Part shown: in pieces, positions 34,390 to 46,693 of the stretch
Position numbering within the stretch: the first letter of the stretch is position 1
Layout: the number at the start of each line of letters is the position of its first letter
Position numbers and translations under genes: made by a program
Origin: Gigaspora margarita
Taxonomy: Eukaryota; Glomeromycota; Glomeromycetes; Diversisporales; Gigasporaceae
Direction of reading: 5' to 3'
DNA: 64,000 bases
NCBI GenBank assembly: GCA_009809945.1
Contig: WTPW01000582.1
Coordinates: 62,001 to 126,000, forward strand
Notes under the pieces: model-generated
What the model was told of the DNA's origin: nothing
Database searches by the model: none
What the model saw: the letters and a program-made list of their open reading frames with translations, nothing else

Positions 34390-36444
34390 TCAGTCTTTCA
34401 AAACCTGAAATACTTCGAATTCATCGATTAAAAAATGAGAATCACCATATCTAAGCTGTTTTTCCAAATATGCTTGATGATAAGTACAAACCCATGTTTT
34501 ACTATCATTTGCCATGAAGAACTGACCAGCGAAAACTGGACCATAATCGTTATAACATCCAATTACATGTACATAAATAATTCGACTAAGGATGGAATTC
34601 GGTAAATTTTGGGTTTTCAATGAAAAAATAAAACTTTCAGTTGTTGTAAAATATTCAATTTGATTAATAGATGTCCAGATTAATGGATTATATCCACCAA
34701 GTATTTCATTTGTGCCATTAACCTTTATAATAGCCACGGTACCAGGTATGTTGTCACCAGGGACACGGAAAAATTTAGATCCAAATTTTTCCAAATTTTT
34801 CCAAATTTTGGTACTTAATCCAAATTTTTCCAAATTTTGCCCCAAACGTCCAAATTTTGGCCAAATTTTTGATGAATTTTTCTGGTTTCATGTGATCTAA
34901 CCAATAAAAATAAAGTATTTGGGAACCCGAAAATCGTGGGCCCAAAGTTTTAGATAAAGTCTTGTCGGAAGCTTTAGGAATTGTGGCGCGTGTCTGTCGG
35001 GAAGTTTCGGAATTGAAATAAAATATTTTATATTCCAAATAATTCCAAATATATAAAATTTTTATCCAAATTTTATCCAAATTTTAGTCAATATTTAAAG
35101 GTTTTATCCAAATTTATCCAAATTTTAGTCAATACCCAAACAAATTTTTGCAATTTGGCATCCAAATTTTTGCACGTCCCTGGTTGTCACATAATCTATG
35201 AAATATTTCGTGAGTAAATCCATCTCTACTTCCTCTAAGAAGTAAATTAAACTTGTAAGGTATTCCTGTAATGTCATAGATTGACGGGCGGCGGTCAATC
35301 CAAGATGAAATCTCTGCAAAATGTTCATTGTTAATAATAGACGATGGATTAACAAAATGAACTTCACGGACAGGAAGTTGAACAGATAATTTTTTACGAG
35401 TAGGTAAAATAGTTGAAGAGACTTATATATCAGGTGCAATAATCTTTAATGTAATATCATTCCAGTGTAGTTTTTAAGGCTAAAAAGTTTTCATCATTCC
35501 ATTGTTCAAGATCAGATGGCAAATTTGGTGTTTTTTCTCTTCCCCATTTGATAACTTTATCCCAAATTTCTGATTCTTCTATTGGTAAATCATCTCGCTT
35601 TAAAAGTGTAATCAACGCACTTTCTTGAATAGAAGTAAAGTCATCAGAATCAAAAATTAGGTTAGGATGTTTCGCAAGGATGTCAGTGCAGAAAGTTTGT
35701 AAGGCTTTAAAATTATTTTCTTGAAAACTAGTAGAATAAACTTGAGTAAATTTTAATCGAAGCCAAGATGCTTTATTATCAATAAGATAAGACTGAATGT
35801 ATTCAACTAATTCTACTAAACCTAATTTGTTGGATGAAACTAAAAGATCAAATATAGTAGAAGGTTCAACATCTCCTATTAGGATTGTACCGGTGTAAAT
35901 ATATCTAATTTAAAAAAAAAACTTTAATATTTAACTTCAAAAATGATTTTGCTCACTAGAGGTGAATTCATCAAATATGCATTTCTTAATCGTTATTTGG
36001 AGTAGAATATTAGTAAAAAATGTTCAGAACCTTAAAAACCTAACAGCTAATATCCAATCCAAAAATTAATCCCAAATCTGGATTCTATCATTAAAATTTT
36101 CTATAATAATAAATTTAATATATCAGATATAGTATGCTGGTGACTTCACCTTCAGTGTTCTTAACTATAATTGGGTTGATTATGAAATAAATCGCTTACT
36201 TTATTAAATTTTTAAAAGATTCAACAGGAGTATGAGTTAAAGTAATTTCAATAATGTTATTCTTTTTGCTTGCAGTTAATAATTCTTTACGAAAGAATGA
36301 TGACCGTTGATATAAAACTAATGAATGTAGCTTAAAATTTTGATTGCCAACTTTAACGATAACATTGTAATCATATTCACTCTCAAGAAGTTGAGCAAAA
36401 TCATTGGAGAAACCCTCCAGTAATTTGATGTTAGTTTGCGACAT
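34390..36444 (-). pseudogene. BTB-TLDc pseudogene B
   Basis: Exon 1 (36444-36200) is intact and encodes the start of a BTB/POZ domain (MSQTNIKLLEGFSNDFAQLL, YDYNVIVKVG, FKLHSLVLYQRSSFFRKEL), ending at a GTAAGC donor. A 295-base intron follows, then exon 2 from 35904 (TTAG acceptor) with IYTGTILIGDVEPSTIFDLL and the linker through EIWDKVIKWGREKTPNLPS. Three lesions then destroy the product. About 105 bases are missing near 35459, removing the KCIPLIRYF-to-SNLWD equivalent. A TAA lies at about 35425 where the paralogue has a serine codon. A 425-bp hAT-like element (34758-35182) sits inside the TLDc region with an 8-bp duplication. The remaining C-terminal TLDc part (IIKVNGTNEILGGYNPLIW to FEVFQVLKD) is well preserved. 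BTB domains usually dimerise and bind Cullin-3; TLDc function is linked to oxidative-stress resistance. Confidence 0.88.
34758..35182. mobile_element. 425-bp non-autonomous hAT-like element inside a TLDc exon
   Basis: The ends are CAGGGACACGGAAAAATTTA and the inverse TTTTTGCACGTCCCTG. A perfect 8-bp duplication, GTTGTCAC, occupies 34750-34757 and 35183-35190. Comparison with locus C (ggtatgttgtcacataatc at 54497-54515) shows the exact empty site. The interior holds many ccaaattttt direct repeats near both ends. It encodes no transposase. Confidence 0.93.
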
Positions 36445-36507
36445 TTGTAAGTTTAAAGATAGGATTGTGTATCGTTATGGTTATTACATATACGCACGTT
36501 GTAAAGT

Positions 36508-36612
36508 ACAAACGTATCTAATCTAATATCTAATATCTATCTAATACTATCTAATATCTATCTAATATCTATTATCTATTATCTAATATATATACTTATA
36601 TATATATACTAT
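36508..36612. repeat. Compound microsatellite (ctaatat / ctat)
   Basis: Runs of ctaatatctat and tatata upstream of gene B exon 1. Confidence 0.85.
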
Positions 36613-36847
36613 ATATTAAAAGCGTATCGTGTGTCAGGCACCCTTAAAAGTTACATTTATGATGCATATTACGTTTTAATCAAGTTATATCCTGTAAAAG
36701 CTATGATACAGTATTCATTTTATAGGCATTAAATTAGGGTGGCTTAAACTACCTTTTGACATATAATCCTGTTTATGGCATGATTTGAGCATCAATATTG
36801 TCTGCCTGGCTTTTAATTATTTGTCCACATATGAAGGGAGTAGCTAT

Positions 36848-37206
36848 CCCACAAAAAATTTTCCGGTCACGTGGTTTTTTTGTGGCACAAACCAATCAAA
36901 TTTTGAGATCAGGTGTAACGTGGAAATCAAAACAATCAAAACAAACGAATAAAGCGAAAGAATTAATGTAATAAATCAAGTAGTTAGGGTTTGGGTAAGT
37001 CGCTTGGTTAGAGTGCTGCTTATACCAAAATTTTGCAAGGAATTTTTTTGTTAATGCGCAGTAGATGATTTCATAGATAAACTTTAGAGCTATTGGTGAT
37101 TTTTTGTGAAAAATCATAAAAAGCGCGATTTTTACGTTACACCTGATCCTAAAATTCAATCGGTTTGCGCCACAACAAAGTCACTTGCCGGAAAATTTTT
37201 TGTGGG
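36848..37206. mobile_element. 359-bp TIR element, possible TA duplication
   Basis: The inverted ends are about 75 bases: CCCACAAAAAATTTTCCGG on the left, the inverse CCGGAAAATTTTTTGTGGG on the right, both continuing through a caaaccaatc-like stretch to gatcaggtgtaacgt. The interior contains a tagttagggtttggg tract. Flanking TA on both sides is suggestive only. Confidence 0.82.
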
Positions 37207-37227
37207 TTAACTACGTAGGGTTCCACG

Positions 37228-37892
37228 TAGGGTCCGGAATGGGCCGGGTCGGGCCGGGCTTTCATAAGCCCGATAAAAATATTTCTAAGCCCGACCCGGG
37301 CCCGTACCCGGTTATAAATAACAAAAAAATTAGATGCAGCTATTATATAAATAGAGACGTTATTTCGGTAGAGATCAGGTTGTATTTTTGAATTTTGTTG
37401 CGTATCGACGATTCAAAATATATGTTGCGCGATATAAGTAAATTAATAAAATAAACTATATACAGTACTAAATACAGTATATATACGTATAGTTATATAT
37501 AATAAAATCAATCTTGCATTATCATTGATCGATATGCAGATTGTGTAACTGGGATAATTTTTAATGAAATCATCCGGTTAGAATTGTTCAAACTCATAAT
37601 AGCATTTGTAATTAACTTATTTCGAAGTGTCCTATTTCTGTTTTGAAATTTTGAAAGCAGAAAATAAAATAGGAGTTATCAGGAGATAAATGAGTAGCCT
37701 TAATATTTATTATTTAGTTCATTATATTCACGACCATTTTTGCATCCCGGTTAGTTGGGGAGCAAGTTGTATACCTAATAAAATTTATGGGCTATCGGGT
37801 ACCTGCGGGCCTAAATATATGGGCCCAGCCAGGAACTTTTGCAGTACAGGTCGGGTTTGGGCCCAGGTAGCCCGGCCCGATTCTGGACCCTA
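37228..37892. mobile_element. 665-bp GC-rich-ended hAT-like element, 7/8 TSD
   Basis: The ends are TAGGGTCCGGAATGGGCC and the inverse GGCCCGATTCTGGACCCTA. The flanking 8-mers are GTTCCACG (37220-37227) and TTTCCACG (37893-37900). The subterminal DNA is packed with GGGCC/GGCCC words (gccgggtcgggccgggc, gcccaggtagcccggccc). The interior is AT-rich with no gene. It starts 21 bases after the end of the element at 36848-37206. Confidence 0.85.
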
Positions 37893-38524
37893 TTTCCACG
37901 TATATGTAAATATCATGATATTATAATTAAATCATTACGTTTATCAGATTAAAAAATTTTTTTTACCAGTACAATCACATTAAATGTAAAGGGATGGTTC
38001 CATTCAACTTCTTGGTGAGCTATATTTTTTCTGTTAAGAAGTTATTATAGTTATCGTTATCTCTTTTTTTCATGGTGAGAAGCTATGTAATTTTATGCGG
38101 TTTAATAATCTATGTTTTAGTAATAGATGCGCTTTAGTGTATTTTGTGGTTATCGCATGTTACTATATAAATTTTTTTTAATTCTTGACATTACCAGGAT
38201 GATCATGTTTCATGTCATGGAAGGCGGTAAGGATGGTTTCCCTTTATTGATATCACTGCTTATTCTGATTTTTTAAAAATCCTATTTTAATTGGAGTAAT
38301 GATTTTTGTTTGTTCATTTTTGGAAAGAATAGATTTCATTTAAAGTAAGGACATTTTCAAATATTGATCATTATGCAGTTTTTTTGTAATTGTGACTATT
38401 GCGACATTTTCGAACATTTATTGTTAACTCTGTAATTTCATTATTTTTTTTTACATGTCACACATGATCATACTAATCTTGCACAGCATCAAATGTCACA
38501 CAGCTATTGTGTTTATAATAAATG

Positions 38525-41430
38525 TTTAACTACATATTGTGGTTATCGGAATAGCAAGTAAGTTCTGGAACAAAATTTTCACAGTAACATGATAGAAATT
38601 ACAATAATTCCAACTTACCTTAACAAATAAGTTTTGTAACATAATATTTTACCACACACTGTGTTCATTGGAAAAGCAAGTACTGGAGTAAGCTCTGCAA
38701 CAGAATTTCTTACAGTAACTCACAATAGAAATCATATTAATTCTGATGCAAATAATAGTCACAACCAAATGCTATAGTCATCAGAATAGCAAGTTCTGCA
38801 ACAGAATTTTTATGGTACCTCATGATAGAAACATGATAATTCCAATACAAACTAATTCACATACTGTGTTATAAGAATAGCAAGTAAGTTTTGTAACAAT
38901 TTTAAGTAACTCTTGATAGAAATTACAATAACTCAATTACAAACTAACTCAATTCTAACTACATAGAAATCATGATAATTCCAATACAACTAACTTAACC
39001 TTAATTATACTATAGTTACTAGAATAGCAAGCTCTGCAACAGAATTTTTTACAGTAAGTCAAGGTAGAAATCACAATAATTACTATGCAAACCAATTTGA
39101 TCTTAACTACATATTGTAATCACCAAAATAGCAAGATGTTAATTTCAATGCAAATTAACTTAATTGTAATATACCACTCAAGCTTAATTATATACTATGT
39201 ATTACTGAAATTTTTTACAATGACTCATAATAGAAGTTATTATAAATTTAATACAAACTAACTCAATTTTAACCAAATATTGTAGTCACTGGTTAGAAAG
39301 TTCTATAACAGAATTTTATAGTAATATAGAAATCAAGATAATTCCAATGCAAACTAACTCAATCTTAACCACAAACTATAGTCACTGGAGTAGTAAGGTT
39401 TGTAATAAAATTTTTTATAGTTACTTATAATAGAAATTATAAAAATTCCAATACAAACTAACTCAACCTTAACTATAGAAGCTATTGCAAACTAACTTAA
39501 TCACATACTGCAGTTACTAGAATGGTGACAGAATTTTTTACCCATAATAAAAATCATGATAATTCTAATACAATTTAACTCAATCTTAACTATACTGTGC
39601 CACTGGAATAATGAGTAAAGTTCTGTAACAATTTATTATAATAACTCTCAATAGAATCACAATAATTTTAATATAAACTTACTCAGTTTAAACTACATAG
39701 AAAACACAATAATTCCAATGCAAGTTAACTCAAGTCATGCAACAGAATTTTTTACTGTAACTTAGTAGAAATTGTAATAATTCCAATACAAACTATGTGT
39801 TAATGGAATATCAATTTTATAACAATTTTTCAATAACCCATGATAATATTATGATAATTTCAATAAAAACTAAACTTAAACTACATACTATGGTTATTGG
39901 AGTAGCAAATAAGTTCTATAACAAAACTTTACACCAGTATTACATAATAAAATCACAAAAATTCTAATGCAAACTATCTCAACCTTAACCACAACTTGGT
40001 TACCAGAATGAAAGATACTGCTAAGTTTTGTAACAGAATTTTTTTACAGTAACTTGATTTTAACTACATATTCCTAAGATAGTAAATTCTGTAATATAAT
40101 TATTTTTATAGTAACTTATAATAACAATCATAAAAATTCAATATAAATTAACTCAACCTTATCACTATACTGCATTGGTGAGTAAGTTATATAATGAAAT
40201 TGTTTACAGTAGCTCTCAGTAAAGTTATAATAATTCAAATACAAACTAACTCAGCTACATATGTATCACTAGAATTGCAAGTAAGTTTTATAATAAAATT
40301 TTATATGATAACAATATATTTTTGATAATTCTAATGCAAACTAACTCAAATTTAACCACATTATGTTGTTATCAAGTAATTTCTATAACAATATTTTTGC
40401 AGTAACTCATAATAAAATCACAATAATTCCAATGTGAACTAACCTTCTTAGCTGCATACTATAGCCACAGTAAATAAGTCTTTAACAGAACTTTTTATAG
40501 TTACTCTCAGCAAAAATTATGATAATTTTAATACAAACTACCTCAATTTTAACTATATAAAAATTACAATAATTCCAATGCAAATTAATTCAGCCTTAAT
40601 TACATACTATGGTTAACAGAACTTTACAATACTTTTAATGAAAAGCAACTCGACCTTAACTGCATACTATGATCATATTGGAATAGTAAGTAAATTCTGC
40701 AATAATTTTTTTAAAAGTAGTTCAACAATTGCAATTAAAGTAGTTCTAATACAAACTAACTCAATCTAAACTAATATAAATCATGATAATTTAAATACAA
40801 ACTGACTTAACTTTAACTGCATATTGTAGTTACCATAATAGTGATTCTGTAGATAAATTTTTTAACTTATAGTAGAAATTACAATAATTTTAATGCAAAC
40901 TTATTCAACCTAATCATATATTGTGGTCATGGAATGCCAGTAAGTTTGTAACAAAATATTATAGTAACTTGATAATATTTTAATGCAAACTAACTCAACC
41001 ACTATATACTGCATTAGTAGAATTTTTTTTATAGTAGCTTATGATAAAAATGACAATAATTCTATTACAAACCAACTCAACCCTATATCAATGGAATAAC
41101 AAGTAAGTTTTGTAACAAAACATTTTATGATAACTCATGATAGAAACCATAATCATTCTGATACAAACTAAACCAACCTTAATCACATATTATAGTCACC
41201 AGAATAGTGAGTTCTATAATAAAATTTTTTAAGTAACCCATGATATAAATTATGATAATTTCAATACAAACTTAACCACTATGTGTACTGTGTTGTTAGG
41301 GTAAGTTCTTTGACTGAATTTTTATAATAAATCTAATATAAATCATAATAATTCCAATTCAAACTAACTCAATCTTTATCATATACTACATGTATCTCAA
41401 TTGTTTGGTAACTCACTAATATATTAAAAA
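38525..41430 (+). repeat. Main array of ~110-bp degenerate satellite, roughly 26 units
   Basis: Consecutive units of about 100-125 bases share caaactaactcaaccttaac, a catactgtagtcacc segment, gaatagcaagtaagttctg, taacagaatttttacagt and a gatagaaatcacaataatt segment. Divergence is high (15-25% between neighbours), and some units have lost blocks. No frame survives. Related blocks occur at 1-640 (same strand) and at 45.9-46.9 and 47.5-47.6 kb (opposite strand). Confidence 0.88.
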
Positions 41431-41984
41431 CTATTAAATAAGATAGGTGGCACGTAAGCGCCACCTGTCATGCTAGTATATAGTAAAGATTATCAATTAA
41501 TTATATATAAATAGGGATGCACCAGTCCTGCATAAGACCAGTCTTTAAACGGTCCTCATGTTGGTTACATGGTTACATGGTTACATGGTCCTATCAGTCC
41601 TGGTCCCAATAAGATCACGTGATGCATATATATGTTTTATATATATATAAAATCGTAGCAGTATGCACTTCTTATTCTGTCAACTTTTTTAATAATGAAC
41701 CTCTCTATAACAAAATATAAGTATAAAGTTATTGAATTTCATATTAGTTTGGTATAAGTAAAGATGTGGTTTCTTAGAAATTTTACTTTTACTGCCAGAA
41801 CCAATAGTTCATTATAGAAAAGATGGCTGAATATACTATTACTATACACTAGCTAAACCAAAACTAAAAGGTAGCATAATATTACTCTTTTGTTTAGGTA
41901 ATTTTTTTTCAAAAACATACTAATAATAAACAAAAAACTAATTAGTGGGGACTACGACACATACAATCAAGTCAATTCACTATA

Positions 41985-42290
41985 TAGAAATACTATAGAT
42001 ATATCATGTGTATATCATAGGTATATTTTTGGTGTATCATGGGTATATCATAGGTATATTGTGGGTGTACCATAGGTTAAATAATAAAATATTAACAAAA
42101 CTATGGGTATATCGTGGGTGTATCATGGGTTAAATAATAATAAAATATTAAAAAAACTATGGGTATATTGTGGGTGTATCATGGGTTAAATATTAATAAA
42201 ATATTAACAAAACTACGGGTATATCATGAGTATATCATGAGTGTATCATGGGTGTATTGTTGGTGTATCATGGGTTAAATAAAAATAAAA
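41985..42290. repeat. Higher-order tandem repeat (11-bp gtatatcatgg words in ~67-bp units)
   Basis: Words such as gggtatatcgt, gggtgtatcat and gggttaaataa alternate. A ~65-70-bp superunit ending in aaaatattaacaaaactat repeats three times. Confidence 0.85.
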
Positions 42291-42299
42291 TCTTAACAT

Positions 42300-43760
42300 G
42301 TTTCACATGAGATTTTTATTTCATATTTATTTTCATTACCATTATTTCCTTTTGCATTACAGCTTTTCCTTTAATGTTTGCGGATCTCTCATAATTGGAA
42401 GAAATTTGCATTGTTATAGCTAAGGCAGTAAGTGCATTTCATAAAAAATAAAAATACAATGAATATTCTATTTTATACTATCTAATCAAATCATTTAATT
42501 AATTTTTTTTGCAGACTGAATGAACCACCCAAGTCAAAGTACTAAGCCACCAGCAATAATAATTATGCTCTTTTGAATACATAACACACATAGTCAGAGG
42601 TCCTATCATCAAGAGGTGAAGACTCTAGCAAAATTTTTTGCATAACTATATATACCTGTAACAAGTACCCTGGATAGCTGATCTATCAACACAAAAGTAA
42701 ACTGATACTAGAAGTTAAAAATATATTATTTATCCAGTTCACCTTCATGTATTGTTAACTGCTATAAGATCATTTACTACAATCTTTGGATTAAAATTAT
42801 GAATAACTAAATAGGTTGTGTTATGGATTTTGACATAAAGTAATGAGGTGGATGCATTCAAACTATTTCTTATCTCATAGTTTAGTGGATGAAACCACAG
42901 GAAGCCTGTGTGATCTTCCTCTCCTCACTATGCTGACAATGATAGTTAACAATCGCACCCTCTATAAATAGTTTATAAACATAGAAAAAAATAACTTGCA
43001 AGGAGGTAATAGTCAGATTCTAGGCCTGCCTCGAAAGGCTATAACTACACCTAAAAAGACTATATACTAAAGGTACAGTTAGATTGTGTATTTTCATAGA
43101 CCAGACAAATCACCTTAGTTAAAGTACAGGACTATCATAGATCTGTTGAATTCCATGAACCCATGCAAATAACTTAAGCAACCATTTTATCAACATGAAG
43201 GTAATCTAGTGTAAAAAAATGGAATATCAGTAAAAAAAATCAAAAATTGAAAGATTTATATAAAAGGATACTATTGTCTTATACATCACAAAACAATAAT
43301 TAACTATGTTGTATTGTTTACTAAATTTGGCACACAATTATTGGACATGGAGTACGGTAATAATTTTACATGCTATATATTGTGATTTACAAATTTAGAA
43401 TAACTGCTATATTATTTAGATAACTAGCATATTAGCCTGTGCCTCCAGCATGGGATTAAGGGATTATATTGGTAATCAATTTAATATGAAGTAATAGAAG
43501 ATTACATGATTGAAAAGAAGAACAGCCACATGATTCTTCATCTCAAAAGTGCTATTACAGGTAAAAACAATGCATCTGATAATTAGAAATAGTGCAGAAG
43601 AAGGAACAGTAAAAACAAATAAGGTTAGTATATGCCAATGGTATATACATGGAATTAAGAATTGGAATGTATCAAGTATGTATAAGAATTGGGATGATGT
43701 AGCCAGATCTGTAGGTTTTTGAATTGAAATTTGCATGATCTGCACAACCTGCATCAAGAT
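42300..43760. other. Stretch without a recognised gene
   Basis: Short open frames here do not look like protein. The left 150 bases hold T/C-rich tracts. No known RNA or repeat was identified. Confidence 0.4.
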
Positions 43761-43960
43761 GAAAATATGTGATCCTATCGTTTCTTCACGTACATTTCTT
43801 TATACATAATTCTTTACTTACAGCCAACTTGCTTCAGCAGGCAGGAATAACCCTACTAGCTTCAATCCTACAGTAATTCCCAGTGCAATTACGATTGTTT
43901 TGTTGTGGGATGTAATTGCTGTTCTGACTAACACAGGTCAGTTACTTGCTTCTCAATCAT
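43760..43960 (+). repeat. Diverged copy of the poly(A)-tailed element's 3' half
   Basis: Aligns with about 27960-28160: cagcc..ct(t/g)gct, gcaggc(a/g)gga, actagc, att/gactcccagtgcaatt, gctgttc. Most differences are C-to-T or G-to-A, leaving it AT-rich. The reading frame equivalent to the 101-codon frame stays open with a similar product (SQLASAGRNNPTS, then PTVIPSAITIV against PTATPSAIFVA), with one codon gained. Confidence 0.6.
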
Positions 43961-44049
43961 GATTTTGCAAATTTCAATAAGACACCACTGGCTGCTGGTA
44001 TAGTTCAAATAAATATTACAGTCGTGTAATGTGAATGCATTTCGATTAT

Positions 44050-44510
44050 GATAAATGATCATAATTAATCATACATCGACTTGAAACACAATCATCAAAG
44101 TGAACAGAATTAAAAATCATACTCACCCTGATGATTTTCTAACATAATCGTTAAGTGAACCAAATTAAACATTGTACTCACACTGTGATTTTATTGAATG
44201 ATTAACTAATTTTGGTTAATGATACATTGTCCTGAAACAAAATTGTTAAAGTGAAAAGAATTATGATAAACTTTATATTCATCCTGGTAATTTATTGAAT
44301 GACTATATGATTACAGTTAGTCATACATTCTCCTGAATACAATCGTTAAAGTGAAACATAATAAAATTTGTACTCACACTATAATTTATTGAACGAATAA
44401 ATGATTACAGTTAATTATAAATACATTTTCTTGAAAACCATCTTTAAAGTGAAAATAATTAAACTTCATACTCACCCTGGTGATTTATTGAACGATTAGA
44501 TAATTCATTG
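44050..44510. repeat. ~125-bp degenerate tandem repeat, ~3.7 units
   Basis: Shared blocks: cctgaaacacaatcgttaaa, gtgaaaagaattaaa, catactcaccctggtgattt, and attgaacgattaaatgatta. Confidence 0.8.
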
Positions 44511-44984
44511 GTTTATTATAAAAATATAATAATAAAATTATCCAAATGATTAAATATTGCAATAATTTACAATTTTAAATTAGGAATCAACTAAAATTTT
44601 TTACACAATCTAATCATGTTTTGGGATGAGTTGTTTTGCTTTAAAATTATCATAATTCACCATAATAACTTTTACAAATCTTTTTTTTTGTCAGTTGATA
44701 GAAATCAACATATCAAAATGATAGCTAAGCAGGAATATGCAAGAAATGAACTGGTCAGGCCCAGAAACACAGTTATTAGTCCTAATCAAGAATGCAAATA
44801 AGCCAACCTTGTGTGAATCAGCACATGAAGTTAGATACATACAAAATTTTAATTAGTTGCCTATTTGGGCACTATCCAACTCTAATAACGATAATTAGGA
44901 TCTGACATAATAAGACAGACAAATCTGTCAAACATCTAACTATATAGAACTCTGCCATTTTGTGGTATTTTAAATTTTAACTCA

Positions 44985-45115
44985 AAGTTAGCCTGCTTAA
45001 TGCAGTGTAGGAGACCACTAGCATTACGAATTCAGCTGATGAGGCAATACCAGAGCAATTATAGTTGCTATTCCTGGGGGCATATTCTGTCTTAGCTTAT
45101 GCATCAATTCTTGTA
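44985..45115 (+). repeat. Second, more diverged relative of the poly(A)-tailed element
   Basis: Contains agcctgctta.tgcagtgtaggagaccactagc, then gaggcaataccagagcaatt and gttgctattcctgg, in the same order as gctggctgcggcaggcgggaaaccaccagctagc...gcaatatttgttgcaattttctgg at about 28048. The alignment needs small gaps. Confidence 0.45.
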
Positions 45116-45198
45116 GTATAGATTCAGATACTTATAGCTGATTTGCAAATTACGTATAGGACACGTGATGAATTTTGGGCAAATTTTGATAATTATTT

Positions 45199-45306
45199 TT
45201 CGATAGTAGTTTTTGATAATAAATTTTCAGCCAGTATAAGATTATACCAAAATGATATATTAGTTGAAAGTTATATTATCAAAAACTATATTTTTATTAT
45301 CGACAA
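45199..45306. repeat. Degenerate fold-back related to 17738-17858
   Basis: Arms tcgatagtagtttttgataa and ttatcaaaaactatattttt...cga pair with mismatches; the centre carries agccagtataagattat, shared in part with the nested element at 17.7 kb. Confidence 0.55.
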
Positions 45307-45705
45307 TTTAACAATTTACTAATTACATTTTTCTTATTAGGATGAAACCTGCATTGCGATGTAGTAATTCCACTTACATATTTTTTAAATTCTAGTAATA
45401 AAAAAATAAAAAGATTATGACATACTTATTTAATAAGATAGCTATGCAGCATGCAATGCTGCGCAGGACCAGTACAATTAGCAATGTTTGTGGAAATATT
45501 TTGTTCAATTAACCTATCAAGATATCTGCACTGATAAATTTAACATGAACAAAATGAACCTCAGCATACTAGAGCAATAGCTTACATTACTACAAAGATT
45601 TTATTAAGTAAAATGCCCTGATTTTCTTATTTTTACAAATATTTCAATAGTGCTATTATGTTTTAAAAGCAAAAATATGATATTTGATTATTTAATGTAC
45701 TTGTA

Positions 45706-45828
45706 TTAGTGGATTGATCCTTGACAGTAGTAATGGAAATACATGGCTGATACTGATCAGCTGCTTATGCAGCTGATCAGTAACAGTCATATATTTCTGT
45801 TACTACTTTCAAGGATCAATCCACTAAT
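45706..45828. mobile_element. 123-bp fold-back
   Basis: The ends are TAGTGGATTGATCCTTGA and the inverse TCAAGGATCAATCCACTA. Pairing continues through agtagtaa/ttactact and actgatcagctg/cagctgatcagt to a small central loop. No coding content. Confidence 0.85.
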
Positions 45829-46094
45829 GCCCAATGACCCAAGACATCATTATAATGAATTTCTTTAATATATGAGTTGTTAAGATTGAATTAGTTTAGC
45901 TTTTTGTAATATCATCGCAATTGCAGGTTATTACAAAAAATTTGCTACAAAGCTTACTTGATATTTCAGTATGCAGTTAAGTTGGTTCATATTCAAATTA
46001 TTGTAATTACTATCATAAAAATTCTGTTATAGAACTTACTCTTCCAATGACACTCTCTATCTTGGTTAAGATTAAATCAATTTGTATTTGAATT

Positions 46095-46199
46095 ATTGGA
46101 ACTTCTATGTAATTCATTCTAAATTATAAATTGGAACTTCTATGTAATTCATTCTAAATTATAAATTGGAACTTCTATGTAATTCATTCTAAATTAGAA
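46095..46199. repeat. 35-bp tandem repeat, 3 units
   Basis: Units starting attggaacttctatgtaatt, nearly identical, inside the satellite-like zone. Confidence 0.9.
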
Positions 46200-46639
46200 A
46201 TTGAAATTATTATAATTTATATTGAGTTATTGTAAAAAACTGAGAACTTACTATTGTAGTAACCACAGTATATGGACGAGTTAGTTTGTATCGAATTATC
46301 ATAGTTTCTCTATGATTCAGTGTTTAATGCGAAACTAATTTTCAAATTCAAAATGTTTTGCACCAAAGAATTTTAATTTTGCACTATAAGTCTGAAATCT
46401 CTGAACTAGTTTTGCCCTGCAAATTTGAGTTTCGTCTGAAAAACTGATATGATTAAGGTTGAGTTAGGATGCATTCAAATTATTGTAAAAAATTATTAAA
46501 AAAACTTGCTATTTTAGCAATCATATCAGGTAATTTATTTTGAGTTGATTTGCATTACAATTATCAAATTATCATAAGAATGTCTTAAAAAATTCTTTCT
46601 AAAAATTAATTAACTTGCAAATTATTATCAGACTTACAT

Positions 46640-46693
46640 TATTTTGGTGCTATTCGATTTGTCTTATTAAGACAAAACAAATAGTACAAAAAC
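46640..46693. repeat. Solitary diverged palindromic core P12
   Basis: attttggtgctattcgattt-gtctta-tt-aagacaaaacaaatagtac: the same core as at 20.5 and 27-29 kb, now with unpaired positions. It shows that the core also occurs outside arrays. Confidence 0.65.

Noticed and set aside
34390..35439. Separate small genes of 101-151 codons within locus B
   Set aside because: They are other-frame readings or run through the hAT-like insertion; homology with gene C gives the proper frame.
41985..42290. CRISPR-like array
   Set aside because: Repeats are contiguous degenerate tandem words with no unique spacers, and the genome is eukaryotic.
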